Positions 1 through 7,541 of a stretch of 9,731 bases of DNA are shown piece by piece. The stretch comes from Bacteroides sp. 43_108 (GTDB taxonomy: Bacteria > Bacteroidota > Bacteroidia > Bacteroidales > Bacteroidaceae): contig MNQS01000151.1 in NCBI GenBank assembly GCA_001915545.1, positions 1 through 9,731 of the forward strand, read 5' to 3'. Under the pieces are notes generated by a model. It saw only the letters and a program-made list of their open reading frames with translations. It made no database searches and was not told where the DNA came from. The position numbers and the translations under genes were made by a program. Numbering within the stretch: position 1 is the first letter of the stretch; each line of letters starts with the position of its first letter.

Positions 1-70
1 TGTTCTGACAGACAAGGAAGGAACTGAAAGTACGGTGTTCTTCAATGAAAAAGGTGAAATACTGAAATAA
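1..70 (+). CDS. C-terminal end of an unidentified protein (partial)
   Basis: Reading from base 2, an open frame of 22 codons runs to a TAA at 68-70 and enters from outside the window. The tail reads ...STVFFNEKGEILK, a hydrophilic end with a 'FFNEKGEIL' strand-turn-strand look. It is followed within 30 bases by hairpins that look like transcript ends, which supports this being a real gene end on the plus strand. The family cannot be told from 22 residues; a secreted beta-rich protein is possible but is only a guess. Confidence 0.5.
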   Translation, partial: VLTDKEGTESTVFFNEKGEILK

Positions 71-93
71 TATATTTTGCGTCTCTTTGAATA

Positions 94-131
94 AAGAATA
101 GCCTCTACCTTTACAAGCAGAGGCTATTCTT
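94..131 (+). terminator. Perfect 13-bp stem-loop after the left-edge gene
   Basis: Bases 94-106 (aagaatagcctct) are exactly complementary to 119-131, with a 12-base loop. No long T-run follows on the plus strand, so it may be a transcript-stabilising hairpin or a weak terminator acting together with the hairpin at 149-180. Confidence 0.5.
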
Positions 132-148
132 ATAACAAAAAGATACAT

Positions 149-180
149 AAAAAGACGGGATTCACCAATCCTGCCTTTTT
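149..180 (+). terminator. Rho-independent terminator
   Basis: An imperfect hairpin pairs roughly aaaaagacgggatt with aatcctgcctttttt-type sequence around a four-base loop (cacc), with one G-T wobble and one A-C mismatch. It closes with five T residues at 176-180. Its place 80 bases after the stop at 70 fits termination of the gene entering from the left. Confidence 0.6.
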
Positions 181-527
181 CAATACAAACTGCTTTACTT
201 ATCAAGATGCCTTACAACATCCCAGTTTAATGAATCTAAAAATAAAAACACATTCAGTTATTTGTGATAGCAAAGCTATAACAAATATTTTAAAGAAAAA
301 TCTTATGCATAAAAAATGCACAGAATAAACTATATATAGACCAACATACAACACATTTAAAACAATATTGTAATACAGGGTCATTGACACAAACATTCTG
401 AAAGAACAAAAGAAAGACGCATGACTGATAGCCAATCCGAAAGAGTATGTTATTGAGGTTGTCAAAAAAAACTAAAAGAAATTTAGTTAAAGTCCTATTA
501 CTGAAAACAACGTAACAGATTATTCCT
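181..527. other. AT-rich stretch with no convincing gene
   Basis: I see no gene here. The only long open frame (minus strand, about 465 down to 202) translates into a Phe/Ile/Leu/Tyr-rich string typical of AT-rich non-coding DNA, has no recognisable domain, and starts beside the promoter region of the next plus-strand unit. No tRNA, clear repeat or CRISPR-like spacing was found. Confidence 0.5.
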
Positions 528-535
528 TAAATTTG
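528..535 (+). promoter_or_regulatory. Possible Bacteroidetes -7 element for the NVEALA-like/propeller unit
   Basis: TAAATTTG at 528-535 matches the Bacteroides sigma-ABfr -7 consensus TAnnTTTG. Transcription would start near 542, about 25 bases before the ATG at 566. I could not find a good TTTG-type -33 box about 19 bases upstream, so the call rests on the -7 element and its position. Confidence 0.4.
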
Positions 536-565
536 CTTATATATAAACTTTAAATATAATGACAT

Positions 566-679
566 ATGAAAACGATTGCAATTCTAATTACTTTACTTTT
601 AATAATTAATATAAACATTTATCAAGGTAATTCAACTGAAGTTTTAGCAAGTAACGAAAGCGGTATCTTTCAATATTAG
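566..679 (+). CDS. NVEALA-like small exported peptide, truncated (37 aa)
   Basis: ATG at 566 opens a 37-codon frame: a short basic start (MKT), a hydrophobic export-type segment (residues 4-19), then NSTEVLASNESG and a stop at 677-679. The stretch around EVLASNESG resembles the 'NVEALA' signature after which a family of small Bacteroides peptides is named. From memory, such peptides often sit just upstream of six-bladed beta-propeller lipoproteins, as here. Family members are usually about 60-80 aa and carry Cys residues in the C-terminal part; this one stops early. Reading past the TAG in the same frame gives 18 more codons, including a Cys, to a TAA at 734-736, so a nonsense mutation in a longer gene is possible. 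The function of the family is unknown to me. It may be a real short peptide or a young pseudogene. Confidence 0.45.
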   Translation: MKTIAILITLLLIININIYQGNSTEVLASNESGIFQY

Positions 680-775
680 GATCTAGAGAAGAAAAAATGT
701 CTTAGCAATGGACATAAAAGTATATCGTTTCATTAACTCTCATGCAATGACTCAGATTATTTTTTTATCAAAAAA

Positions 776-1912
776 GTGAAAAACAAAATTATACAGATAT
801 TTTTACTGGGACTATTATCAGCTTGCTTTGGGAATAAAAATTCCATTGAAACAACCGTTCCTTTAAGTTGTGATATAAATAAAGTAGAAATACCTCTTGA
901 TAAAACTTATTACGATTCCATTACCAGTCACATTTCAGATACATCATTTGTAATTCTAAACGAAAAGAACAACATAATGTTCTCCTATATTGACAAAATA
1001 ATAGAATACAATAATAAATACTATATCCTAGATAAAAGTTCATTACGGACTGTTGTATCTTTTAAAAAAGATGGTACACCTGATACTAAATATGGTCGTA
1101 TAGGACAAGGTCCAGGAGAATATGTTTTTCCCTGGGATATGGACATAGACGAAACTGGGGTATATGTGTTGGATACAAATTCAAAAAAAGTTATCCATTA
1201 CAATGAATCCGGGAATCTTATAGGTGAACGGAAAATTCCTTTTTTTGCAGATGCTATTAAGCGACTAAAGAATGGTAATTTCATATTTAACATAACACCT
1301 GACGGCACGCAGATTCCTAGCTTGATTTATACAGATTCGTTAATGAATCCAATATGGAATTCAAGGCCTTACCAGGAAGGCTATGTAGGGGGGTATACAA
1401 CATGTGGTATTTTCAGGAACAGCAATTTAGGGTTATGTTTTTATCGTTCACCTTCAGATTCCTTAGCAATATTAGATGAAAATGGAAAAGTTCAAACTTT
1501 TATCGTTTTTGATTTTTTGGATAAATCTGTTCCTCAAATAGCAAAAATTGATTATATAGCCTTTAACCAAAATAACCATTCTATTGATTACTTGCATTTT
1601 GTTAACAATCCGATCAGCGTTACCGATAGTCTTTGGATAGGACTTATTGAAGATGGACACAATCAATACACTATTATATTTAATCCATTCAATAATAAAT
1701 GTGGAGCCAAAAAATTTACAAAAACCTCTTCTATATACGATATAATAGAACCTATATTTTCTGATAATAAAGGAACTATTGTAAGTGTAATCAGCCAAGA
1801 GCTAAAAAATAAGTGTAAAGATTATGAATTATTACCTGACACTATAATAAATGCATTGAATGATGGAAATAGAGTTTTATTGATTAACAAATTTCATTTT
1901 TATCGTAATTAA
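776..1912 (+). CDS. Six-bladed beta-propeller lipoprotein (BF2992-like)
   Basis: The protein has 378 residues and a GTG start. The N-terminus is a lipoprotein signal: basic MKNK, a hydrophobic run, and lipobox LSAC with the lipidated Cys at residue 17. It is therefore expected on the periplasmic or outer surface of the outer membrane. The body is beta-rich; residues 70-150 show a propeller pattern ('YYILDKS', then GRIGQGPGEY at 107-116, 'GVYVLDTNSKKVIHY'), which matches NHL-like six-bladed propellers of the Pfam 6-bladed beta-propeller group common in Bacteroides. No catalytic motif is seen; a binding or scaffold role is likely but unproven. The gene lies 96 bases after the NVEALA-like peptide and ends just before a strong stem-loop. 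No good Shine-Dalgarno precedes the GTG, which is normal in this phylum, and no better in-frame ATG is nearby. The high AT content differs from susC/susD. Confidence 0.8.
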   Translation: MKNKIIQIFLLGLLSACFGNKNSIETTVPLSCDINKVEIPLDKTYYDSITSHISDTSFVILNEKNNIMFSYIDKIIEYNNKYYILDKSSLRTVVSFKKDGTPDTKYGRIGQGPGEYVFPWDMDIDETGVYVLDTNSKKVIHYNESGNLIGERKIPFFADAIKRLKNGNFIFNITPDGTQIPSLIYTDSLMNPIWNSRPYQEGYVGGYTTCGIFRNSNLGLCFYRSPSDSLAILDENGKVQTFIVFDFLDKSVPQIAKIDYIAFNQNNHSIDYLHFVNNPISVTDSLWIGLIEDGHNQYTIIFNPFNNKCGAKKFTKTSSIYDIIEPIFSDNKGTIVSVISQELKNKCKDYELLPDTIINALNDGNRVLLINKFHFYRN

Positions 1913-1926
1913 CAGTATTTATCTTT

Positions 1927-1975
1927 ATCAAGAAATACGATGTGACAAATATTATTTTGCATCGTATTTCTTGAT
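1927..1975 (+). terminator. Perfect 16-bp stem-loop after the propeller gene
   Basis: Bases 1927-1942 (atcaagaaatacgatg) are exactly complementary to 1960-1975 around a 17-base AT-rich loop. It begins 15 bases after the stop codon. No long T-run follows, but the position and perfect pairing suggest a transcript end or a 3'-stabilising structure, possibly working from both sides. Confidence 0.55.
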
Positions 1976-2537
1976 TATCAATTCCGGCATCATACGATAT
2001 CCCTTCGATTGTGACAAATTTCGTATTTCACTCAATTCTTACATTTGCAGCTGTCCTTTTGTTATAAAACTCAACCTACCCGGTAAACAATTTGAAGCCT
2101 ACGTAAGTATTTGCTGCATTCTCATAAAGGATTTTCAAGAACAGAGCATACCCGAAACGATTTAAAAAGACCTATGGTTCCGCTTTCAATTGCCACATAT
2201 TTAAACGTACTTTTGATTGCGTGATCGTACCTGCAATACGGCATCAATGCAATAATATCCAGTGTCGGATTCATCAGCAGACTCAGTACTTCCACTCTAA
2301 AATTATTCTTAGTCGATTTCTGCGAATACATTTCACCAAACACTACCCAAACTTCTTTGTTTTTTCGAAATGTTTTTTTAATATATGCAATCGGAAAACT
2401 ATTCTTTGTCACATACTACTCTCTAAACATAAAAAAACGCCCCTCATAAACCGTCGCTTTTTAATCTTTTGGCTATATCTGCTTCTTGCCGTTTACGCAA
2501 ACGTTAGAGCTTCTTATAAGAAATCTTATCAAATATG
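1976..2537. other. Gene-poor stretch, possibly a decayed gene on the minus strand
   Basis: No gene here can be identified with confidence. The best candidate is a 96-codon minus-strand frame (2412 down to 2122) with a fairly balanced composition, for example EVWVVFGEMYSQ and PTLDIIALMPYCRYDHA. Right after its stop, the next minus-strand frame reads AANTYVGFKLFTG and then hits another stop. That pattern would suit the frameshifted remains of a larger protein, but I do not recognise a family and there is no promoter or signal peptide in front. Plus-strand frames at 1971-2165 and 2221-2550 look like shadows. A palindrome ttcttataagaa (2511-2522) lies just upstream of the susC promoter. Confidence 0.35.
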
Positions 2538-2567
2538 CTTGTTTCTATGATAATAATTATATATTTG
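2538..2567 (+). promoter_or_regulatory. Promoter of the susCD operon
   Basis: The -7 element TATATTTG at 2560-2567 fits the Bacteroides consensus TAnnTTTG. A CTTG at 2538-2541, 18 bases upstream, approximates the TTTG -33 box (usual spacing about 19-20). Transcription would start around 2574, leaving a leader of about 140 bases before the ATG at 2713. The leader shows no clear riboswitch; it is AT-rich. Confidence 0.6.
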
Positions 2568-2576
2568 CACTGCAAA
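2564..2576. promoter_or_regulatory. Short palindrome over the -7 box and start site of susC
   Basis: TTTGCA-C-TGCAAA is a perfect 6+1+6 inverted repeat. It shares TTTG with the -7 element and reaches the expected transcription start, a position where a bound protein would block RNA polymerase. The right half also creates TAAGTTTG on the minus strand, a -7-like match for a divergent transcript, but without a clear -33 box. A match this short could be chance. Confidence 0.3.
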
Positions 2577-2712
2577 CTTAAAATAACCTTTAAAAAAGAA
2601 CTAGTTTATTAACCTATCAACTTAATATATATTATGTAAATATTCAACTTCACCATCAAGACATATAAAATTGAAATCAAATCATTTTAAATACATCTTT
2701 AATATTAAATCT

Positions 2713-5700
2713 ATGAAAAAAAATCGACAGAATCTAGTCAGTGCTATGCTACTTTTATCCGGTCTTTCTACCGGATATCTTCAGGCAGCACCTCATAAGG
2801 TCGTTACAAAAATGTATTCCACACAACAAGACAACACCTGTGTGGGACAAGTTCTAGACCAAAAAGGTGAAACGGTAATCGGAGCATCGGTTATAGTAAA
2901 GGGAACCAGCAATGGTACAATTACTGATTTCGACGGTAATTTTACATTGAATGAAGTGAAAACTGGAGACATGATTGAAATTTCCTATGTAGGTTATCAA
3001 ACACAAGTGGTACAATATGATGGGAAAACACTGAAAATAACTTTAAAGGAAAATACCGAATTGCTGGATGAAGTGGTAGTAGTGGGCTATGGAGTCCAGA
3101 AGAAAAGAGACCTTACCGGTGCCATTTCTTCCGTAAAAATGGATGAAACACCGGTCAATACTTATTCTACGGTCAGCCATGCGCTGGCTGGAAAGGCTGC
3201 CGGTCTGCAAGTAACACAGAGCAGTGCACAGGTAGGTGGTGGATCCACTTTCCGCATCCGTGGTGCAGCTTCAACCGGTGCGGGAAATGATCCGTTGATT
3301 ATCATCGATGGTATTCCTGTATCTTCGGGAAGTTCATTAGGATCCGGGAACAGATATAATGCGGGCACAACAGACAATGTGTTGTCTTCAATCAATCCTA
3401 ATGACATCGAATCTATCGAAGTACTGAAGGATGCAAGTTCTACTGCTATCTACGGTTCCCGTGCAGGTCATGGTGTTATCATTGTAACCACCAAACGAGG
3501 CAAGGAACAAAAGGCACAGGTGCGTTACTCGGGAAATGTCTCGGTCCAGACTATGAAAAACGGCTATAAAGCTTTAAACGGTCCCGAATACATGGAGTAT
3601 TACAACCGATTCACTTACGAAGACTACCTGATGACCAACGGATTGGGAATATATGAAAACTACGTGGATTTAGGTGCTGGTCATGAAGCACCCGAATACC
3701 ACCCTACTTATTCACCAGACCAGATAGCCAATGCACAAAACACGGACTGGTTTGATGAAGTGAGTCGAACCGGTATGATGCATTCTCATAACGTATCAGT
3801 CAACGGAGGTTCAAAAACTACACAATATATGGCTTCCTTGGGATATATGGGACAATCGGGCGTGGTAAAAAACAACAATATGGACCGTGTCACTGCCAAA
3901 ATCAATTTAGACCAAACCTTGTCCAAATACGCAAAGGCAGGAATATCACTGAACATCAGCCGCAATTCGTTAGACAATGTACCGTTAGGAACTGGAACTT
4001 TTGAAAATGCAGGTATCCTTTCTTCTGCCGCGATGTTCAATCCAACCCTTCCTGTATATGATGAAAACGGCAAATACTCTGTAAATCCTTATTTTACTCA
4101 GCTGCCTAACCCTGTTTCTCTATTGGAAATCACGGACAAGACCACCAAAGACCGCATCCTTGCTTCCGCATACCTACAAATAGAGCCTGTTAAGGGGCTC
4201 ATCCTAAAAGCAAACTTCGGGATAGACCGCCAATACGAGAAGCGCAAACAGTATCTTCCTAAGACCACCATGTATGGTGAGCAGGCCAACGGACAGGCCA
4301 GTATCTCTCAGTCCGACAACAATGACTACCTGATGGACCTTACTGCTACTTATATGAAGGATTTCGGGAATCACAGTCTGACTGTACTGGCAGGCTATTC
4401 ATTCCAGCAGTTTAACAGTGAATGGGTTTCCGCAGGTAATCAGGATTTCATTACAGACGGATTCCTCTACAATAATCTAGGAGCAGGCAATTTCGCCAAG
4501 CCGTCTGTAGGTTCGGGAGCTTCAAAAACGTCATTAGGTTCCTATTTCGGCCGTATCAACTACTCCTATCTGAGCCGCTATCTACTGACTTTGACCATGC
4601 GTGCCGACGGAGCTTCCAACTTTGACCCAGACAATCGCTGGGGCTTCTTCCCTTCCGTATCCGCAGGCTGGAGATTCAGCGACGAGCCATTTATGGCAAG
4701 TTTGAATGACGTGGTATCCAACGGCAAGTTGCGTATTAGTTATGGACAGACAGGTAACTCAAATGTGGGCAACCGTACAATGAACCTGTACAACACAGGA
4801 TATAACAATGTGTTCGGCAATACCATACATACCGGTGTACTTGCTTCACAGTTGGGCAACCCTAACCTAACTTGGGAAACCACCAAAGAATTCAATGTAG
4901 GTTTGGATTTGGGATTCATCAATAACCGCATCTCATTGAGTATGGAATATTTCAACCGCACCATCTCCGATCTGCTTGTAAAGGAAAAATCATTGCCTTC
5001 CTACAATGAGGTAACTTCCATAGCCTCCAATATAGGTGAAACGAAAAGCCAGGGATTTGAAATGACACTGAACACCGTAAACATAGACAACCGCGACTGG
5101 ACTTGGACAACAGACCTGACGCTGTCTCTGTATCGCGACCGCTGGAAGGAACGTGACCCGAATTGGAAACCGGCTGCATATCAAAAGGAAGATGACTGGA
5201 TCCGATCCATGTACAGTTTCGTATCTGACGGACTGATGCAACCCGGAGAAGAAAGACCAAAACATCAGCCCACCTTGATGCCCGGTCAAATCAAAATGAA
5301 AGATTTGGATAAAAACGGTGTATTAGATGATCATGACAAGGTGCTGCTCGGCTCTAAGGACCCTGCATTCCTATTTGGTTTCAACAACACAGTAAGATAT
5401 AAAAACTTTGATTTAAATATCTATTTATATGGTGAGGTGAATGCTTTAAAAGGAGCCAGCTACTACGATGACTGGACTACCATGGGATATGGCTTTACAC
5501 AAGGACGTAACTCCTCACAAGGATTCAAGGACACTTGGAGACACGACAACCAACATGCGAAATACGCCAATATCACAGGGGTTGGACCAGATGGAGCCGG
5601 AGATTATTTCATAAAGAAGATATCATATCTCCGCTGTCGCAACATCACCTTGGGCTATACCATTCCTGTTTCCAATAAAATCCTAAACAACATCCGTGTA

Positions 5701-5829
5701 TATGCTGATGTAAACAACCCGTTTGTACTTACAAACTGGACTGGTCTGGACCCTGAAACAGACAACGGAAACTCATATGCTTATCCTAATGTAACAAGTT
5801 TTAGTCTTGGTGTAGATATAACTTTCTAA
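2713..5829 (+). CDS. susC: SusC/RagA-family TonB-dependent outer-membrane transporter
   Basis: It imports oligosaccharides or similar nutrients across the outer membrane, with energy from TonB-ExbBD, and forms a complex with the SusD-like lipoprotein encoded next. From the ATG at 2713 the protein has 1038 residues, the usual size. In order: signal peptide (1-26, ending LQAA); carboxypeptidase-regulatory-like domain (about 44-113, GQVLDQKGETVIGASV... to VGYQTQVV); TonB-box-like ELLDEVVVVGYG (about 116-127); plug with the SusC signature (INPNDIESIEVLKDASST, YGSRAGHGVIIVTTKRG, about 227-263); then a beta-barrel ending in SFSLGVDITF with the terminal Phe used for BAM recognition. A TTG at 2671 would add 14 residues in front of a good signal peptide, so I prefer the ATG. 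It carries no N-terminal anti-sigma-interacting (STN) domain, so control by an ECF sigma/anti-sigma pair is not indicated. The substrate cannot be read from the sequence. Confidence 0.95.
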   Translation: MKKNRQNLVSAMLLLSGLSTGYLQAAPHKVVTKMYSTQQDNTCVGQVLDQKGETVIGASVIVKGTSNGTITDFDGNFTLNEVKTGDMIEISYVGYQTQVVQYDGKTLKITLKENTELLDEVVVVGYGVQKKRDLTGAISSVKMDETPVNTYSTVSHALAGKAAGLQVTQSSAQVGGGSTFRIRGAASTGAGNDPLIIIDGIPVSSGSSLGSGNRYNAGTTDNVLSSINPNDIESIEVLKDASSTAIYGSRAGHGVIIVTTKRGKEQKAQVRYSGNVSVQTMKNGYKALNGPEYMEYYNRFTYEDYLMTNGLGIYENYVDLGAGHEAPEYHPTYSPDQIANAQNTDWFDEVSRTGMMHSHNVSVNGGSKTTQYMASLGYMGQSGVVKNNNMDRVTAKINLDQTLSKYAKAGISLNISRNSLDNVPLGTGTFENAGILSSAAMFNPTLPVYDENGKYSVNPYFTQLPNPVSLLEITDKTTKDRILASAYLQIEPVKGLILKANFGIDRQYEKRKQYLPKTTMYGEQANGQASISQSDNNDYLMDLTATYMKDFGNHSLTVLAGYSFQQFNSEWVSAGNQDFITDGFLYNNLGAGNFAKPSVGSGASKTSLGSYFGRINYSYLSRYLLTLTMRADGASNFDPDNRWGFFPSVSAGWRFSDEPFMASLNDVVSNGKLRISYGQTGNSNVGNRTMNLYNTGYNNVFGNTIHTGVLASQLGNPNLTWETTKEFNVGLDLGFINNRISLSMEYFNRTISDLLVKEKSLPSYNEVTSIASNIGETKSQGFEMTLNTVNIDNRDWTWTTDLTLSLYRDRWKERDPNWKPAAYQKEDDWIRSMYSFVSDGLMQPGEERPKHQPTLMPGQIKMKDLDKNGVLDDHDKVLLGSKDPAFLFGFNNTVRYKNFDLNIYLYGEVNALKGASYYDDWTTMGYGFTQGRNSSQGFKDTWRHDNQHAKYANITGVGPDGAGDYFIKKISYLRCRNITLGYTIPVSNKILNNIRVYADVNNPFVLTNWTGLDPETDNGNSYAYPNVTSFSLGVDITF

Positions 5830-5841
5830 TATAATGAATCA

Positions 5842-7377
5842 ATGAAAACAAAAATTAAATATTGCCTGATGGGAGGGCTTATAGCTGCTTCCTTAACAGG
5901 ATTCAACAGTTGCCAGCTAGAATCGGAAATCTATGACTCAATCAACGCCGGCATGTTTCCCCAAACAGAAGCAGACGCAGAGGCTATGGTTACAGCCAAC
6001 GGATATGGAGTGTTTCAATCCAACGGCTATGGTGGAATGTTTAATGTCGCTAACGGAATACCGTTAGTATCAGACCTGCTTTCTGATTATGGTGAATGCT
6101 CTTGGCGAGGATGGGAGTCGGTACTGTATCTGAGTTTTACAGGAAACCATAACTGCAACAGTATTGCAGACAATCAGTGGAGATGGTATCAGTTCTTGGG
6201 AAAAATGACCATGACCATAGACCGCTTGGAACAAATGAACATTGACCCAGATGTGAAAGAACAATGTCTGGCAGAAATGCATTGCGCACGCGGATGGCTG
6301 GCATTCTGTCTGTATGACTTCTTCGGACCGGTGCCTTTGGTAGATGTGGAAACATTGAAAAACCCGCTGGAAGAAAAAATCGTCCCTCGCGCTACAGAAG
6401 AGGAGATGAAAGAATTCATTGTAAACGAATTGACCCAAGCTTCCAATGTCTTGCCTTATAGTTATGAAAAAGGAAACGCAGAATACGGTCGCTTTACCAG
6501 AGGGTTATGCAATACCGTACTAATGAAGTTCTATATGCAGACACAGCAATGGGACAAGGCCGTAACAATCGGTCAGGAATTCATCCGGAACAAAGACAAA
6601 TACGGTTATGATCTGATACCGGACTACCGGGACTTGTTTACTCTAAAGAACGAGAAGCACAACGAAACAATCTGGGCTGTAAACTGCCAACGCGGTACAC
6701 AAGAACATCTATGGCATGCGCATGTATTACCCAATGACTATCCAGGCACTGATAAGTTGACCAAGTGGAACGGATGGAAAGTTTCATGGGATTTCATGCA
6801 CACTTTTGAAAAAGGGGACAAGCGTAAGGAAACTTTAATTTATGAATATACCAATGCCAATGGTCAACTCCACAACGAAACAGAAGACAGAAAGGCAACC
6901 AGCAATCTTCTGTATTACGGTGCCCCCCCATGCAAATACGATTATCTGGACTTTGCAGGAACATTGGGTCAAAACTCGGAAACGGACTACATCATCTACC
7001 GCTATGCGGACGTACTGACCCTATATGCAGAAGCCATTGTAAGAAATGGCAACGCAATCACCGAGGAGGCTTTAGGCTATCTGAATCAGGTTAGAACCCG
7101 CGCAGGGTTAGAAGCCTACAAGATGAATGACTTTACCGGTCCGCGTGATTTCCTAGACAAGCTACTCATGGAACGCGCACATGAATTTGTATTTGAGGGA
7201 GTACGACGCCAGGACCTGATCCGAGACGGCTCCTATGTGGAAGCCATGAAGAAAAAGGCCCAATATGCCGGGAAAACCACTTTGGCTAACGAACACTACC
7301 AGCGTATTCCTCTTCCTCAGTATGTTATCAACGAAGGGCAAGGAAAAATAGAACAAAATCCGGGATACGGAAACTAA
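5842..7377 (+). CDS. susD: SusD/RagB-family nutrient-binding outer-membrane lipoprotein
   Basis: This surface lipoprotein closes as a lid over the SusC-like channel and delivers glycan to it. It has 511 residues, typical of the family. The signal peptide ends in a lipobox-like FNSC with Cys24 as the lipidated residue. Family hallmarks are RGWLAFCLYDFFGPVPL (about 150-166, in the TPR-like helical core), ERAHEFVFEGVRRQDLIRDG (from about 444), and the C-terminal IPLPQYVINEGQGKIEQNPG. Several aromatic residues (for example W88, W91, W113, W115) are candidates for sugar stacking, but the binding site was not mapped. The gene begins 12 bases after the susC stop, so the two are one operon, and a terminator follows 50 bases after its own stop. 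The sequence is intact with no missing segment. Confidence 0.95.
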   Translation: MKTKIKYCLMGGLIAASLTGFNSCQLESEIYDSINAGMFPQTEADAEAMVTANGYGVFQSNGYGGMFNVANGIPLVSDLLSDYGECSWRGWESVLYLSFTGNHNCNSIADNQWRWYQFLGKMTMTIDRLEQMNIDPDVKEQCLAEMHCARGWLAFCLYDFFGPVPLVDVETLKNPLEEKIVPRATEEEMKEFIVNELTQASNVLPYSYEKGNAEYGRFTRGLCNTVLMKFYMQTQQWDKAVTIGQEFIRNKDKYGYDLIPDYRDLFTLKNEKHNETIWAVNCQRGTQEHLWHAHVLPNDYPGTDKLTKWNGWKVSWDFMHTFEKGDKRKETLIYEYTNANGQLHNETEDRKATSNLLYYGAPPCKYDYLDFAGTLGQNSETDYIIYRYADVLTLYAEAIVRNGNAITEEALGYLNQVRTRAGLEAYKMNDFTGPRDFLDKLLMERAHEFVFEGVRRQDLIRDGSYVEAMKKKAQYAGKTTLANEHYQRIPLPQYVINEGQGKIEQNPGYGN

Positions 7378-7426
7378 GTTCTTTTACCTGACTTCTTTAA
7401 AAAAAGAGAAACTAAAATTTGTTTTT

Positions 7427-7480
7427 GAAGCGTAAAGGTGAAGAAATACAATATTTTCTTTATCTTTACGTTTCTTTTTT
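7427..7480 (+). terminator. Rho-independent terminator of the susCD operon
   Basis: Bases 7427-7437 (gaagcgtaaag) pair with 7464-7474 (ctttacgtttc) over 11 bp with one G-T wobble. Further pairing of gaagaaa with ttttctt lies inside the loop, and six T residues follow at 7475-7480. It separates susCD from the next gene, although read-through could still join them. Confidence 0.7.
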
Positions 7481-7541
7481 ATAGAGAAACCTTTTGTAAT
7501 GATTTTATAAAATACATTTTTTAATAATATTAATTCTAACC

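Noticed and set aside
202..465. 87-codon minus-strand frame with hydrophobic segments
   Set aside because: Its translation is the Phe/Ile/Leu-rich kind that AT-rich spacer gives by chance, with no convincing signal peptide, promoter or family match.
2671..2712. TTG start adding 14 residues to SusC
   Set aside because: The ATG at 2713 gives a standard signal peptide directly (MKKN then a hydrophobic core), whereas the longer form puts a mixed segment in front of it.
4952..5289. Two overlapping antisense frames within susC, about 100 codons each
   Set aside because: They overlap each other in different frames and lie opposite the conserved barrel of susC; this is shadow coding only.
6070..6446. 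Three overlapping antisense frames within susD
   Set aside because: They lie opposite conserved SusD hallmark sequence and show no signal, motif or start context.
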